A stretch of DNA of 7,719 nt from Neisseriaceae bacterium. GTDB taxonomy: Bacteria; Pseudomonadota; Gammaproteobacteria; Burkholderiales; Neisseriaceae. The position numbers were made by a program, and so were the translations under genes. The stretch is from contig JASLBZ010000136.1 of assembly GCA_030146285.1 (NCBI GenBank), positions 1 through 7,719 of the forward strand, given 5' to 3'. Under the pieces are notes generated by a model. The model was not told the origin of the DNA. It saw only the letters and a list, made by a program, of their open reading frames with translations, and searched no databases. Below, in pieces: positions 1-5,563 of the stretch; within the stretch, counting starts at the first letter, position 1, and the number at the start of each line of letters is the position of its first letter.

Positions 1-2
1 TA

Positions 3-119
3 AAGGATGCTTGCAATTTATTGGAAGACTGTTTAACACTTTTTGTCAGCGTCATCATCAATTGTTCTGATGCCGCATCTGAATGGGGTGAACCATTTTA
101 TCCTTATGTTAAGGATTAG
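3..119 (+). CDS. 3' end of an unrecognised gene entering from the left edge (partial)
   Basis: Frame 3 of the plus strand is open from the window edge to a TAG at 117-119, giving 38 residues that end in EPFYPYVKD. The composition (Asp, Glu, Leu, Trp, Tyr, two Cys) looks like a real folded C-terminus rather than antisense noise. The stop lies 64 bp before a hairpin with T tracts on both strands, as expected where two genes converge. No start is visible and no family is recognised. The alternative is chance: 38 codons is short, and the minus strand here also has a short open frame running off the edge. The call rests on composition and position only. Confidence 0.4.
   Translation, partial: KDACNLLEDCLTLFVSVIINCSDAASEWGEPFYPYVKD
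100..116. repeat. 17-bp perfect inverted repeat
   Basis: ATCCTTA and TAAGGAT flank a TGT spacer, a perfect 7-bp inverted repeat. It sits over the last codons of the partial plus-strand frame. It has no T tract, so it is not a terminator by itself. It could be an operator-like site, a weak RNA hairpin or chance. The central TTATGTTAA also resembles the XerD half of dif sites, but the other half is missing. Confidence 0.5.
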
Positions 120-183
120 CACTTATTTTCTGATCAATGTAAATAAAACCATACTTAGAATGTTGATTTGCAATTGTCGATGT

Positions 184-215
184 AAAAAAAGCCATGTTTT
201 CACATGGCTTTTTTT
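184..215. terminator. Intrinsic, probably bidirectional terminator after ppiB
   Basis: A 7-bp perfect stem, GCCATGT (191-197) with ACATGGC (202-208), closes a 4-nt loop. Seven A (184-190) and seven T (209-215) flank it, so a transcript from either strand forms a hairpin followed by a U tract. Read on the minus strand the loop is GAAA, a stable GNRA tetraloop. It begins 22 bp past the ppiB stop codon and so ends the minus-strand unit. It would also serve the converging plus-strand frame that ends at 119. Confidence 0.9.
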
Positions 216-237
216 ATTCAATCATTTGAATCTAAGA

Positions 238-729
238 TTAAACGATTTCAGCTTTGGTGATCACAACGTTTTCAGTAGGAACATCTTGATGACCTGCTTT
301 GTTGCCTGTTTTCACGCCTTTAATGGCATCAACAACGTCTTGACCTTCAACCACTTTACCAAATACGCAATAGCCAAAGCCGTTTGCATCAGCAGAACGG
401 AAGTTCAAGAAATCGTTGTCAGTTGCATTGATGAAGAACTGGCTGCTAGCTGAATGAGGTTGGTTAGTACGTGCCATTGCGATGGTGTACTTGTCATTTT
501 TCAAACCGTTAGCTGCTTCGTTTTCGATAGGAGCATGGCCATCTTTTTGTTTCATGTTTTGGTCAAAACCACCGCCTTGAACCATGAAGCCATCAATCAC
601 ACGGTGAAAAATCGTGTCATCGTAGAAACCTTCTTTAACATAAGTTTCAAAGTTAGCAGCTGTTTTAGGTGCTTTTTCGTGGTCTAGTTCAATAGCAATA
701 GTACCGAAGTTTGTGTGTAATTTAATCAT
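238..729 (-). CDS. ppiB: Peptidyl-prolyl cis-trans isomerase B (cytosolic cyclophilin)
   Basis: A cyclophilin of 163 residues, nearly the length of E. coli PpiB (164), which speeds cis-trans isomerisation of X-Pro bonds during folding. The sequence shows the cyclophilin core: FHRVIDGFMVQGGGF at 41-55 with catalytic Arg43 and substrate-pocket Phe48 and Gln51, AMART at 84-88, SSQFFIN at 95-101, and GYCVFGKV at 119-126. There is no signal peptide, so it should act in the cytoplasm. The ATG at 729 is preceded by AAGGA at normal spacing and the protein begins directly at the first beta strand. It lies 18 bp after ppiA and is the last gene before a strong terminator. The assignment is secure; client proteins cannot be inferred. 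Confidence 0.96.
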   Translation of the reverse strand: MIKLHTNFGTIAIELDHEKAPKTAANFETYVKEGFYDDTIFHRVIDGFMVQGGGFDQNMKQKDGHAPIENEAANGLKNDKYTIAMARTNQPHSASSQFFINATDNDFLNFRSADANGFGYCVFGKVVEGQDVVDAIKGVKTGNKAGHQDVPTENVVITKAEIV

Positions 730-747
730 GTCGATTCCTTTTGAAAA

Positions 748-1314
748 TCAGTTTTGGATGGTAATTTTTTTAATCACAATAGGGGTTACAGGAACATCTG
801 AGTAAGCACCCACGCTTTTTGTTTTGCTTTTTTGAATCTTCTTTACCACGTCCATGCCAGAAATCACTTCACCAAACACAGCATAACCTGCACCTTGTGC
901 AGTATTGTTGCGGTAATTCAACATGTCATTGTTATTGACGTTGATGAAAAATTGGCTGGTGGCGGAGTTCGGTTGCATGGTGCGTGCCATGGCAATGGTG
1001 CCTATTTTGTTTTTCAAGCCATTATTGGCTTCGTTGTCGATTGCTTTGTTGGTGGCTTTTGCCGTCATGTCAGGCAAAAATCCACCACCTTGAACCATAA
1101 ACCCATCGATGACACGATGAAACACGGTGCCATTGTAAAAGCCTTTGTTGGCATATTGAATAAAGTTGCGCACTGTTTTGGGTGCGGCTTCATCATTTAG
1201 GCGCAATTGGATATCACCAGCACTGGTTTGGATGGTGGCTAAGGTTTGGGCATGCAGAGAAAAAGACAAGCCTAAGCCCAAAAAAATCGGTAACAAGGTT
1301 TTCATTGGTTTCAT
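748..1314 (-). CDS. ppiA: Secreted cyclophilin-type peptidyl-prolyl isomerase (PpiA-like)
   Basis: A 188-residue cyclophilin with an export signal, matching periplasmic PpiA in size and layout. Residues 1-22 form a signal peptide: Lys at 2 and 5, a Leu/Phe-rich core, and likely cleavage after LHA. The mature part carries FHRVIDGFMVQGGGF at 65-79 with catalytic Arg67 and Gln75, AMART at 108-112, and SQFFIN at 120-125. The frame stays open upstream to an ATG at 1398, but that would add 28 non-signal residues and overlap the preceding gene. ATG 1314 puts the signal peptide at the N-terminus, 22 bp after that gene, behind a weak GAAAG-type ribosome site. It probably folds prolyl bonds in envelope proteins. 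It is very similar to the next gene, ppiB, which suggests an old tandem duplication. Confidence 0.92.
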   Translation of the reverse strand: MKPMKTLLPIFLGLGLSFSLHAQTLATIQTSAGDIQLRLNDEAAPKTVRNFIQYANKGFYNGTVFHRVIDGFMVQGGGFLPDMTAKATNKAIDNEANNGLKNKIGTIAMARTMQPNSATSQFFINVNNNDMLNYRNNTAQGAGYAVFGEVISGMDVVKKIQKSKTKSVGAYSDVPVTPIVIKKITIQN

Positions 1315-1336
1315 GTTGGTTCTTTCTTTGGTTTGA

Positions 1337-1726
1337 TTACTCAGGTGTTTTTTCATACCGAGGCAAATCTGGCGTATCCAGTGTCCAAGGGCATTCATCG
1401 CTGAGCCAAATGTGTTGTTTTGGGCGGATATTGGGATCTTGCTCTAAAGTCACCAAGCGCAAAGCAATAAATGGCATGGCTTCTTTATTGGTAAACAGCG
1501 ATGTTCCACATTGTGAGCAAAAACAGCGTGTTTTGCCTGGGCTAGATTCATAAGCCGACAGTAAGTTTTCACCGCTTAAAAAGCGAAAATGTTCTTTTTT
1601 AACCTTGGCAGCAGCCACATAAGGAGCACCCTGAGCAAGTTGGCATGTTCGGCAATGGCAAAATTGTGCATCACCGATTTCATCGACTTCGTAGCGAATA
1701 CTGCCACATAAGCAATTGCCTTTCAT
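1337..1726 (-). CDS. GFA (glutathione-dependent formaldehyde-activating)/CENP-V family zinc protein
   Basis: A 129-residue single-domain protein of the GFA/CENP-V fold. Its zinc-binding cysteines are visible: CLCG at 5-8, CHCRTC at 23-28, and CFCSQCG at 68-74. The C-terminus has the family's usual tryptophan followed by LPRYEK. The best-known member condenses formaldehyde with glutathione. Most short bacterial members have no proven reaction, and nothing nearby points to formaldehyde metabolism, so I leave the substrate open. An in-frame ATG lies at 1753, only 1 bp from the fbp stop codon, but a strong Shine-Dalgarno sequence and the family motif at residues 5-8 fix the start at 1726. It lies 28 bp after fbp and 22 bp before ppiA, so it is probably cotranscribed. 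Confidence 0.9.
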   Translation of the reverse strand: MKGNCLCGSIRYEVDEIGDAQFCHCRTCQLAQGAPYVAAAKVKKEHFRFLSGENLLSAYESSPGKTRCFCSQCGTSLFTNKEAMPFIALRLVTLEQDPNIRPKQHIWLSDECPWTLDTPDLPRYEKTPE

Positions 1727-1733
1727 CTGCGCG

Positions 1734-1740
1734 CTCCTTA
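1734..1740 (-). promoter_or_regulatory. Strong Shine-Dalgarno site that sets the GFA-family start
   Basis: TAAGGAG on the minus strand lies 7 nt before the ATG at 1726. It is the best ribosome site in the window. It rules out the upstream in-frame ATG at 1753, since the site would then be inside the gene. Confidence 0.85.
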
Positions 1741-1754
1741 ATATTTTTATCAAA

Positions 1755-2738
1755 TTAAGCTGTTTTGTGTTTGTTGCTGGCGTAGTTAACTTCTTCGGCG
1801 CTGCCTAAAACCACGGCAACACGTTGGTGCAAGCCTTCAGGGGCAAGATCCAGAATGTTTTCATGTGCATTGGTTGCCATGCCGCCAGACTGTTCGATAA
1901 TCAAGCTCAAAGGGTTCGCTTCATACATCAAGCGCAATTTACCTGCTTTGCTTGGGTCGCGCTTGTCTTTCGGGTAAGTGAATAAACCACCACGCATTAA
2001 AATGCGGTGAATTTCAGCAACCATAGAAGCCACCCAGCGCATATTGTAGTCTTTACCGCGTACGCCTTCTTTGCCTTCTAAAAGCTCAGCGATATAGCTT
2101 TGCATGGGTTCTTCCCAGTGGCGTTGGTTTGACATGTTAATGGCAAATTCTTTGGTTGTATGTGGCACAACAGGTTGAACTTGGGTCAAAATAAATTGTT
2201 TTTGATTGTTCAGCGTAAAGACAAAAACACCATGTTTCAAGCACAAAACCATTTGGGTTTGTGGGCCATACAAAACATAACCACTGGCAACTTGATCGCG
2301 GCCTTTTTGTAAGAACGACTCTGTGGTTAATGCGCCTGCTGGTTTTGCCAAAATCGAGAAAATGGTGCCTACAGAAATGTTGACATTGATGTTTGAAGAG
2401 CCATCTAATGGATCAAACAACACCAAATATTGGCCATTTTCATTGGCAGATACAAAAGAGTCTTCCTCTTCTGATGCCAAACCACCCACATGAGGATTAT
2501 TGCGAAGGTTCTCAATCATGATGTCGTTGGCAATCACATCCAATTTTTGCTGGTCTTCACCTTGAATATTGCCTGTGCCTGCTGCACCAATAATCCCAGC
2601 CAATGCACCTTCGCGAACCTTGTCGCTGATATCAAGACAAGCGTTGACAACGCTTTGTACCACATCGCCCAATGCAGTTGGTAATTTGGCTTCTTGCAAA
2701 TGCAAAGGTAAAAAATCAGTAAAATTTTGATGTAACAT
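1755..2738 (-). CDS. fbp: Class I fructose-1,6-bisphosphatase
   Basis: Hydrolyses fructose 1,6-bisphosphate to fructose 6-phosphate, the committed cytosolic step of gluconeogenesis; the family needs Mg2+. At 327 residues it has normal class I length. Visible motifs are GNIQGEDQQKLD (56-67), the metal-binding SEEED (89-93), DPLDGSSNI (109-117) with Asp109 and Asp112, YGPQT (157-161), RWVASMVAEIHRI (234-246), and the active-site signature KLRLMYEANP (267-276) with metal ligand Glu273. Residue 118, right after DPLDGSSNI, is Asn where I expect Asp (single-base GAT to AAT difference). AAGGA lies 10 nt before the ATG, a slightly long spacing. It lies 37 bp after rlmJ and 28 bp before the GFA gene. 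Confidence 0.97.
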   Translation of the reverse strand: MLHQNFTDFLPLHLQEAKLPTALGDVVQSVVNACLDISDKVREGALAGIIGAAGTGNIQGEDQQKLDVIANDIMIENLRNNPHVGGLASEEEDSFVSANENGQYLVLFDPLDGSSNINVNISVGTIFSILAKPAGALTTESFLQKGRDQVASGYVLYGPQTQMVLCLKHGVFVFTLNNQKQFILTQVQPVVPHTTKEFAINMSNQRHWEEPMQSYIAELLEGKEGVRGKDYNMRWVASMVAEIHRILMRGGLFTYPKDKRDPSKAGKLRLMYEANPLSLIIEQSGGMATNAHENILDLAPEGLHQRVAVVLGSAEEVNYASNKHKTA

Positions 2739-2775
2739 CAGAAGTAAATCCTTGTATCGGTATCAATTCGTGTTC

Positions 2776-3630
2776 TTAACGAATTTTGTAGTTCATCTGG
2801 TAATGTGCTTGGTTGTCTTGTGCCAAAGTCTCGCACAAAACAGGCATTAATTCTTCTAAAGTTTTGGCTAAGGTATAAGGTGGATTGATAATCCACATAC
2901 CACTGCCATGCATCCCAAAGCCATCATCTCTTGCGCCTTGGACATGCAATTGCACCGACAAATAATTATCAGGGCACAGTTTTTTCATTAAATCAGGAAA
3001 GGTTCTGCTTTCTTCACGAGACAGTACAGGGTACCAAACCATATAACAGCCTTCAGCAAAGCGTTTTAAAGCATCCTGTAAGGTTTTGTAAACTTGTTGG
3101 TAATCTGTTTTGACTTCATAAGGCGGGTCGATGAGCACAACCGCACGGCGGGTTGCTGGTGGCAAGAGTGCAATCAAACCATCAAAACCATTGGCATTTT
3201 TGATGATGGTTCTTTTTTGAACTGCGGTTTCTCGGATGTTGTTGATTAAATGTTCAGCATCTTTAGGGTGCAATTCAAATAAACGCATTTTGTCAGTGGC
3301 ACGCAATAACGAAGCAGCTAGCCAAGGTGAGCCACAGTAAAAATCCTGATGAGGCTCAGGCAAGGTGCTGTTCACGTGCTCAATAAATGCTTTTAATGGT
3401 GTCGGCAAAGAGTCTTTGTGCTCGCGCAAGCGTGCAATTCCATCAGCGTACTCACCAACTTTGTTTGCTTCTGTGCTTTTGAGGTGATACAGACCCGTAC
3501 CCGCATGGGTATCGATGTACCAATAAGGTTTATCTTTTTGATTAAAATAGTCTTGTACCAAATACAAGCACAAGTGTTTTAACATGTCAGCATGATTGCC
3601 GGCATGAAATGCATGGCGATAACTTAGCAT
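2776..3630 (-). CDS. rlmJ: 23S rRNA (adenine(2030)-N6)-methyltransferase RlmJ
   Basis: Uses S-adenosylmethionine to methylate N6 of A2030 (E. coli numbering) in 23S rRNA before ribosome assembly. With the chosen start it has 284 residues, against 280 in E. coli. The N-terminal family block MLSYRHAFHAGNHADMLKH is complete. DTHAGTGLY (40-48) is the SAM-binding loop, FELHP (118-122) the acidic cofactor motif, and DPPYE (168-172) the catalytic motif of N6-adenine methylases. The frame extends five codons to a TTG at 3645, but the E. coli protein begins exactly at MLSYRH, so I choose ATG 3630. No clear Shine-Dalgarno precedes either start. It is probably first in the unit with fbp, the GFA gene, ppiA and ppiB. 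Confidence 0.95.
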   Translation of the reverse strand: MLSYRHAFHAGNHADMLKHLCLYLVQDYFNQKDKPYWYIDTHAGTGLYHLKSTEANKVGEYADGIARLREHKDSLPTPLKAFIEHVNSTLPEPHQDFYCGSPWLAASLLRATDKMRLFELHPKDAEHLINNIRETAVQKRTIIKNANGFDGLIALLPPATRRAVVLIDPPYEVKTDYQQVYKTLQDALKRFAEGCYMVWYPVLSREESRTFPDLMKKLCPDNYLSVQLHVQGARDDGFGMHGSGMWIINPPYTLAKTLEELMPVLCETLAQDNQAHYQMNYKIR

Positions 3631-3661
3631 TGCCCAATTCAACAAGATAAAAGAAATGCTT

Positions 3662-3691
3662 ATTCTACCCGAGACGTTCGATGAGGGGAAA
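3662..3691 (-). promoter_or_regulatory. Possible sigma-70 promoter for rlmJ and the genes after it
   Basis: On the minus strand TTTCCC (3691-3686) and TAGAAT (3667-3662) are separated by 18 bp, with the -10 element about 30 bp before the rlmJ ATG. The -10 box matches the consensus at five of six positions; the -35 box is weak. The 140-bp gap between nnrD and rlmJ is the natural place for a promoter of the rlmJ-ppiB unit. I see no convincing terminator for nnrD in this gap, so readthrough is possible. Confidence 0.3.
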
Positions 3692-3770
3692 TTTTATCCA
3701 AAATCCAAGGCAAACTAATTTAAAAAACCAGATTCTTTGATGTGTTTTTGTTGCACAGATTGTTATTGGT

Positions 3771-4652
3771 TCAAGGCATTAAGGTATGAAGCAAATGGTT
3801 TCTTAACCAGCGAGCGGCAGGTGCAATTTCATTGGCAGTCAGGCCAATGGGGCCAATGCCGTTTTCAGACAATACATCAGCTGCAGCGCCGTGTAGCCAA
3901 ACAGCAGCACACACTGCTTCTTGTATGGGCAAATGCTGTGCAACAAAGCTGGCAATCATGCCTGTCAAAACATCGCCGCTGCCAGGTGTTGCTAAGGCTG
4001 GGCTGCCACTTTCATTTTGATAAAACCATCCTTTGGGGTTGGCTACGATGCTTTTTTGACCTTTTAAGACGACCCAAGCTTGGTATTTTTTAGCCAAGTT
4101 TTGTGCTGCCAAAATGCGATTATTTTGAATGCTAAGGACATCGGTATTCAAAAGCCTTGCTGCTTCTAATGGGTGAGGGGTTAAGATTGCAATTGGGTGT
4201 TGGCTTAGCTCGTTTTTTTGCATGGCCAATAAATTCAAAGCATCAGCATCCAAAATCTTGGCTGTTTTTGTATTTTTCAGTATTTCATTCAAAAGAGCAT
4301 AGCTATTGTCACTGATTCCTAAGCCACACCCGATGGCGATAACGGTTAGTTCAGGACGCTTGGCTAAATCGGTTGCCGTTTTGAGCATCAGTTCTGGATG
4401 TGCAGCAATAAAAGGAACGGGCAAGCTGCCTTGCGCAAAACCCAACCACACACGACCGCTACCACTGAGCAATGCCGCACTGCCAGTGAGCACAATAGCG
4501 CCACTCATGCCTTCGCAGCTTCCAAAAATGCCCAGATTGCCAAAGCTGCCTTTGTGGCTATCGGGTTCTCGTCTTTTTAATAAACTGGGGAAGTATTGAC
4601 CCACTGTCGATAAATAAGCATTTTTGGTCTGTTGGTTAAGGCAAAGCAGCAT
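3771..4652 (-). CDS. nnrD: ADP-dependent (S)-NAD(P)H-hydrate dehydratase
   Basis: Restores NADH and NADPH from their hydrated, inactive forms by dehydrating the S epimer with ADP. The 293 residues form only the YjeF C-terminal (ribokinase-like) domain. Visible motifs are HKGSFGNLGIFG (33-44), the glycine-rich GCGLG (108-112), LDADALN (134-140), TPHPLEAARLL (158-168), VLKG (196-199), and TPGSGDVLTG (222-231) with the likely catalytic Asp227. E. coli fuses this domain to the epimerase NnrE; here the epimerase is absent, and residues 1-30 are too short to hold it. NnrE may be elsewhere in the genome. The ribosome site is weak. The start lies 67 bp after the secreted-protein gene, so cotranscription is possible but unproven. 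Confidence 0.93.
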   Translation of the reverse strand: MLLCLNQQTKNAYLSTVGQYFPSLLKRREPDSHKGSFGNLGIFGSCEGMSGAIVLTGSAALLSGSGRVWLGFAQGSLPVPFIAAHPELMLKTATDLAKRPELTVIAIGCGLGISDNSYALLNEILKNTKTAKILDADALNLLAMQKNELSQHPIAILTPHPLEAARLLNTDVLSIQNNRILAAQNLAKKYQAWVVLKGQKSIVANPKGWFYQNESGSPALATPGSGDVLTGMIASFVAQHLPIQEAVCAAVWLHGAAADVLSENGIGPIGLTANEIAPAARWLRNHLLHTLMP

Positions 4653-4719
4653 GGGTTTTGTTTTCTTTAATAATAAGCAGCAAGTATTTAGGAGAGTTCA
4701 TCTACATGGTTTTTACAAT

Positions 4720-5319
4720 TTAACATTGTGAAACAAGATGTAGGGCAACGAGTTTTTGATTGAAGTAGTAAAAATAAACCAGATCGTCACCCTTTTTCTC
4801 TCTTGCCATGTACATGCTGTTGTAACCAACTTGACTCTTCGCACGCTCAATGCCAAATAATTGGCTGTTTTTAAAAAGGTGTCTTGTGATTTCGTATTGG
4901 CTAGTGGGTAGCTTTTCGATAGGAAAATAATTGTTAATTAGCATGTTATTGTACTGAAGCGTCTGGTCGTCTGCGATGTTCACAATGCTAGATACGATGG
5001 CTTTATTATTCATGATGTTAATGCCAATATTGCCCACAGTAACAACGTTTTCAACATCACCATCATTTTCTGCAAAAAAACCACCGCAATCACCGACTTG
5101 TCTTAGGCTAATGGTTTTGCGGTGCAAAGTGTTTTCTAAGTGGTTTAGGGTGCTTTTTTTATCAGCAATCTTGGCAAAAGGAATGTGCAAGTCTTGTTGG
5201 TTTTGCTTGGTGGCAGAAGTTTTAGCTGTTGGGCTGGCTTTGCTTGGGTTCTGCGCCGATGCATGGTAGGGCATCATGCAGATGAGCAAAGACATTAAAA
5301 TGGATTGTAAGATTTTCAT
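4720..5319 (-). CDS. Unrecognised secreted protein with C-terminal cysteine
   Basis: I do not recognise this 199-residue protein. Residues 1-22 look like a signal peptide (Lys2, a hydrophobic run, AxA-type site HASA before Gln23). Cys14 is not in a lipobox, so a lipoprotein is unlikely. Residues 23-43 are rich in Ser, Thr, Lys, Gln and Ala and are probably a flexible linker. The remainder looks folded, mixed alpha/beta, with a charged segment at 50-72, GDCGGFF at 76-82, an Asn/Ile-rich stretch at 97-131, and a C-terminal run VYFYYFNQKLVALHLV. After cleavage only two cysteines remain, Cys78 and the final residue Cys199, which could form a disulfide. The gene is flanked by 244 bp and 67 bp non-coding gaps, with promoter-like sequence upstream but no clear Shine-Dalgarno. 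Codon use looks like its neighbours. A periplasmic location is inference. Confidence 0.8.
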   Translation of the reverse strand: MKILQSILMSLLICMMPYHASAQNPSKASPTAKTSATKQNQQDLHIPFAKIADKKSTLNHLENTLHRKTISLRQVGDCGGFFAENDGDVENVVTVGNIGINIMNNKAIVSSIVNIADDQTLQYNNMLINNYFPIEKLPTSQYEITRHLFKNSQLFGIERAKSQVGYNSMYMAREKKGDDLVYFYYFNQKLVALHLVSQC

Positions 5320-5348
5320 GTTTGATTTCAGAGTGAATGTTTGAAAAT

Positions 5349-5378
5349 AGAATAAAACAAGCTGGCCATGATTGGCAA
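5349..5378 (-). promoter_or_regulatory. Candidate sigma-70 promoter for the secreted-protein gene
   Basis: On the minus strand TTGCCA (5378-5373, five of six consensus bases) and TATTCT (5354-5349, four of six) are separated by 18 bp. Initiation near 5342 would leave a 5' leader of roughly 23 nt before the ATG at 5319. Confidence 0.4.
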
Positions 5379-5427
5379 TGGTATTTTGGAAAGTTTGGGA
5401 TAGGCGTGGTTTATTTGGGGCTAAAAA

Positions 5428-5436
5428 ATTGTAGCA
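5428..5436 (-). promoter_or_regulatory. Candidate extended -10 promoter element
   Basis: TGCTACAAT on the minus strand fits an extended -10 element (TGN before TACAAT) with no good -35 box. It lies just past the possible dinB terminator and about 110 bp before the secreted-protein start. It could drive that gene with a leader of about 100 nt, as an alternative or addition to the nearer promoter. Confidence 0.35.
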
Positions 5437-5448
5437 TAATCAATGTGT

Positions 5449-5482
5449 AAAAATCCATGCCACACGCTGTTTAACATGGCAT
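5449..5482 (-). terminator. Possible intrinsic terminator after dinB
   Basis: On the minus strand ATGCCA (5482-5477) pairs with TGGCAT (5462-5457), with two further G-T wobble pairs inside. It is followed by GGATTTTT, the T run at 5453-5449. The stem is short and a two-base gap precedes the T run, so efficiency is doubtful. It lies about 80 bp past the dinB stop codon. Confidence 0.4.
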
Positions 5483-5563
5483 TCAGGCTGCGCTGAGCTT
5501 TGTTGGAAAATACAATTGTCGCAATGTTGAGTCAATATTGATTTTATGGGTGTTGTGGGCGCA

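Noticed and set aside
43..453. Plus-strand ORF of 136 codons over the end of ppiB
   Set aside because: Most of it is antisense to ppiB, it crosses the terminator at 184-215, and its translation shows no family motif. Other plus-strand ORFs over the genes are similar shadows.
1315..1398. Longer N-terminus for ppiA starting at 1398
   Set aside because: It would overlap the GFA-family gene and bury the signal peptide behind 28 residues.
1727..1753. Longer N-terminus for the GFA-family protein starting at 1753
   Set aside because: A strong Shine-Dalgarno sequence lies inside this extension and points to the ATG at 1726, where the family motif begins.
3631..3645. TTG start five codons upstream for rlmJ
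   Set aside because: E. coli RlmJ begins exactly at the internal MLSYRH, and no ribosome site supports the TTG.
3721..3770. Intrinsic terminator after nnrD
   Set aside because: A minus-strand GGTTTTTTAAA tract exists, but I find only a 4-bp stem before it, too weak to call.
4711..4733. AT-rich inverted repeat around the stop of the secreted-protein gene as a terminator
   Set aside because: ACAAT/ATTGT pairs with a short loop, but there is no GC-rich stem and no T tract on the minus strand; A residues follow instead.
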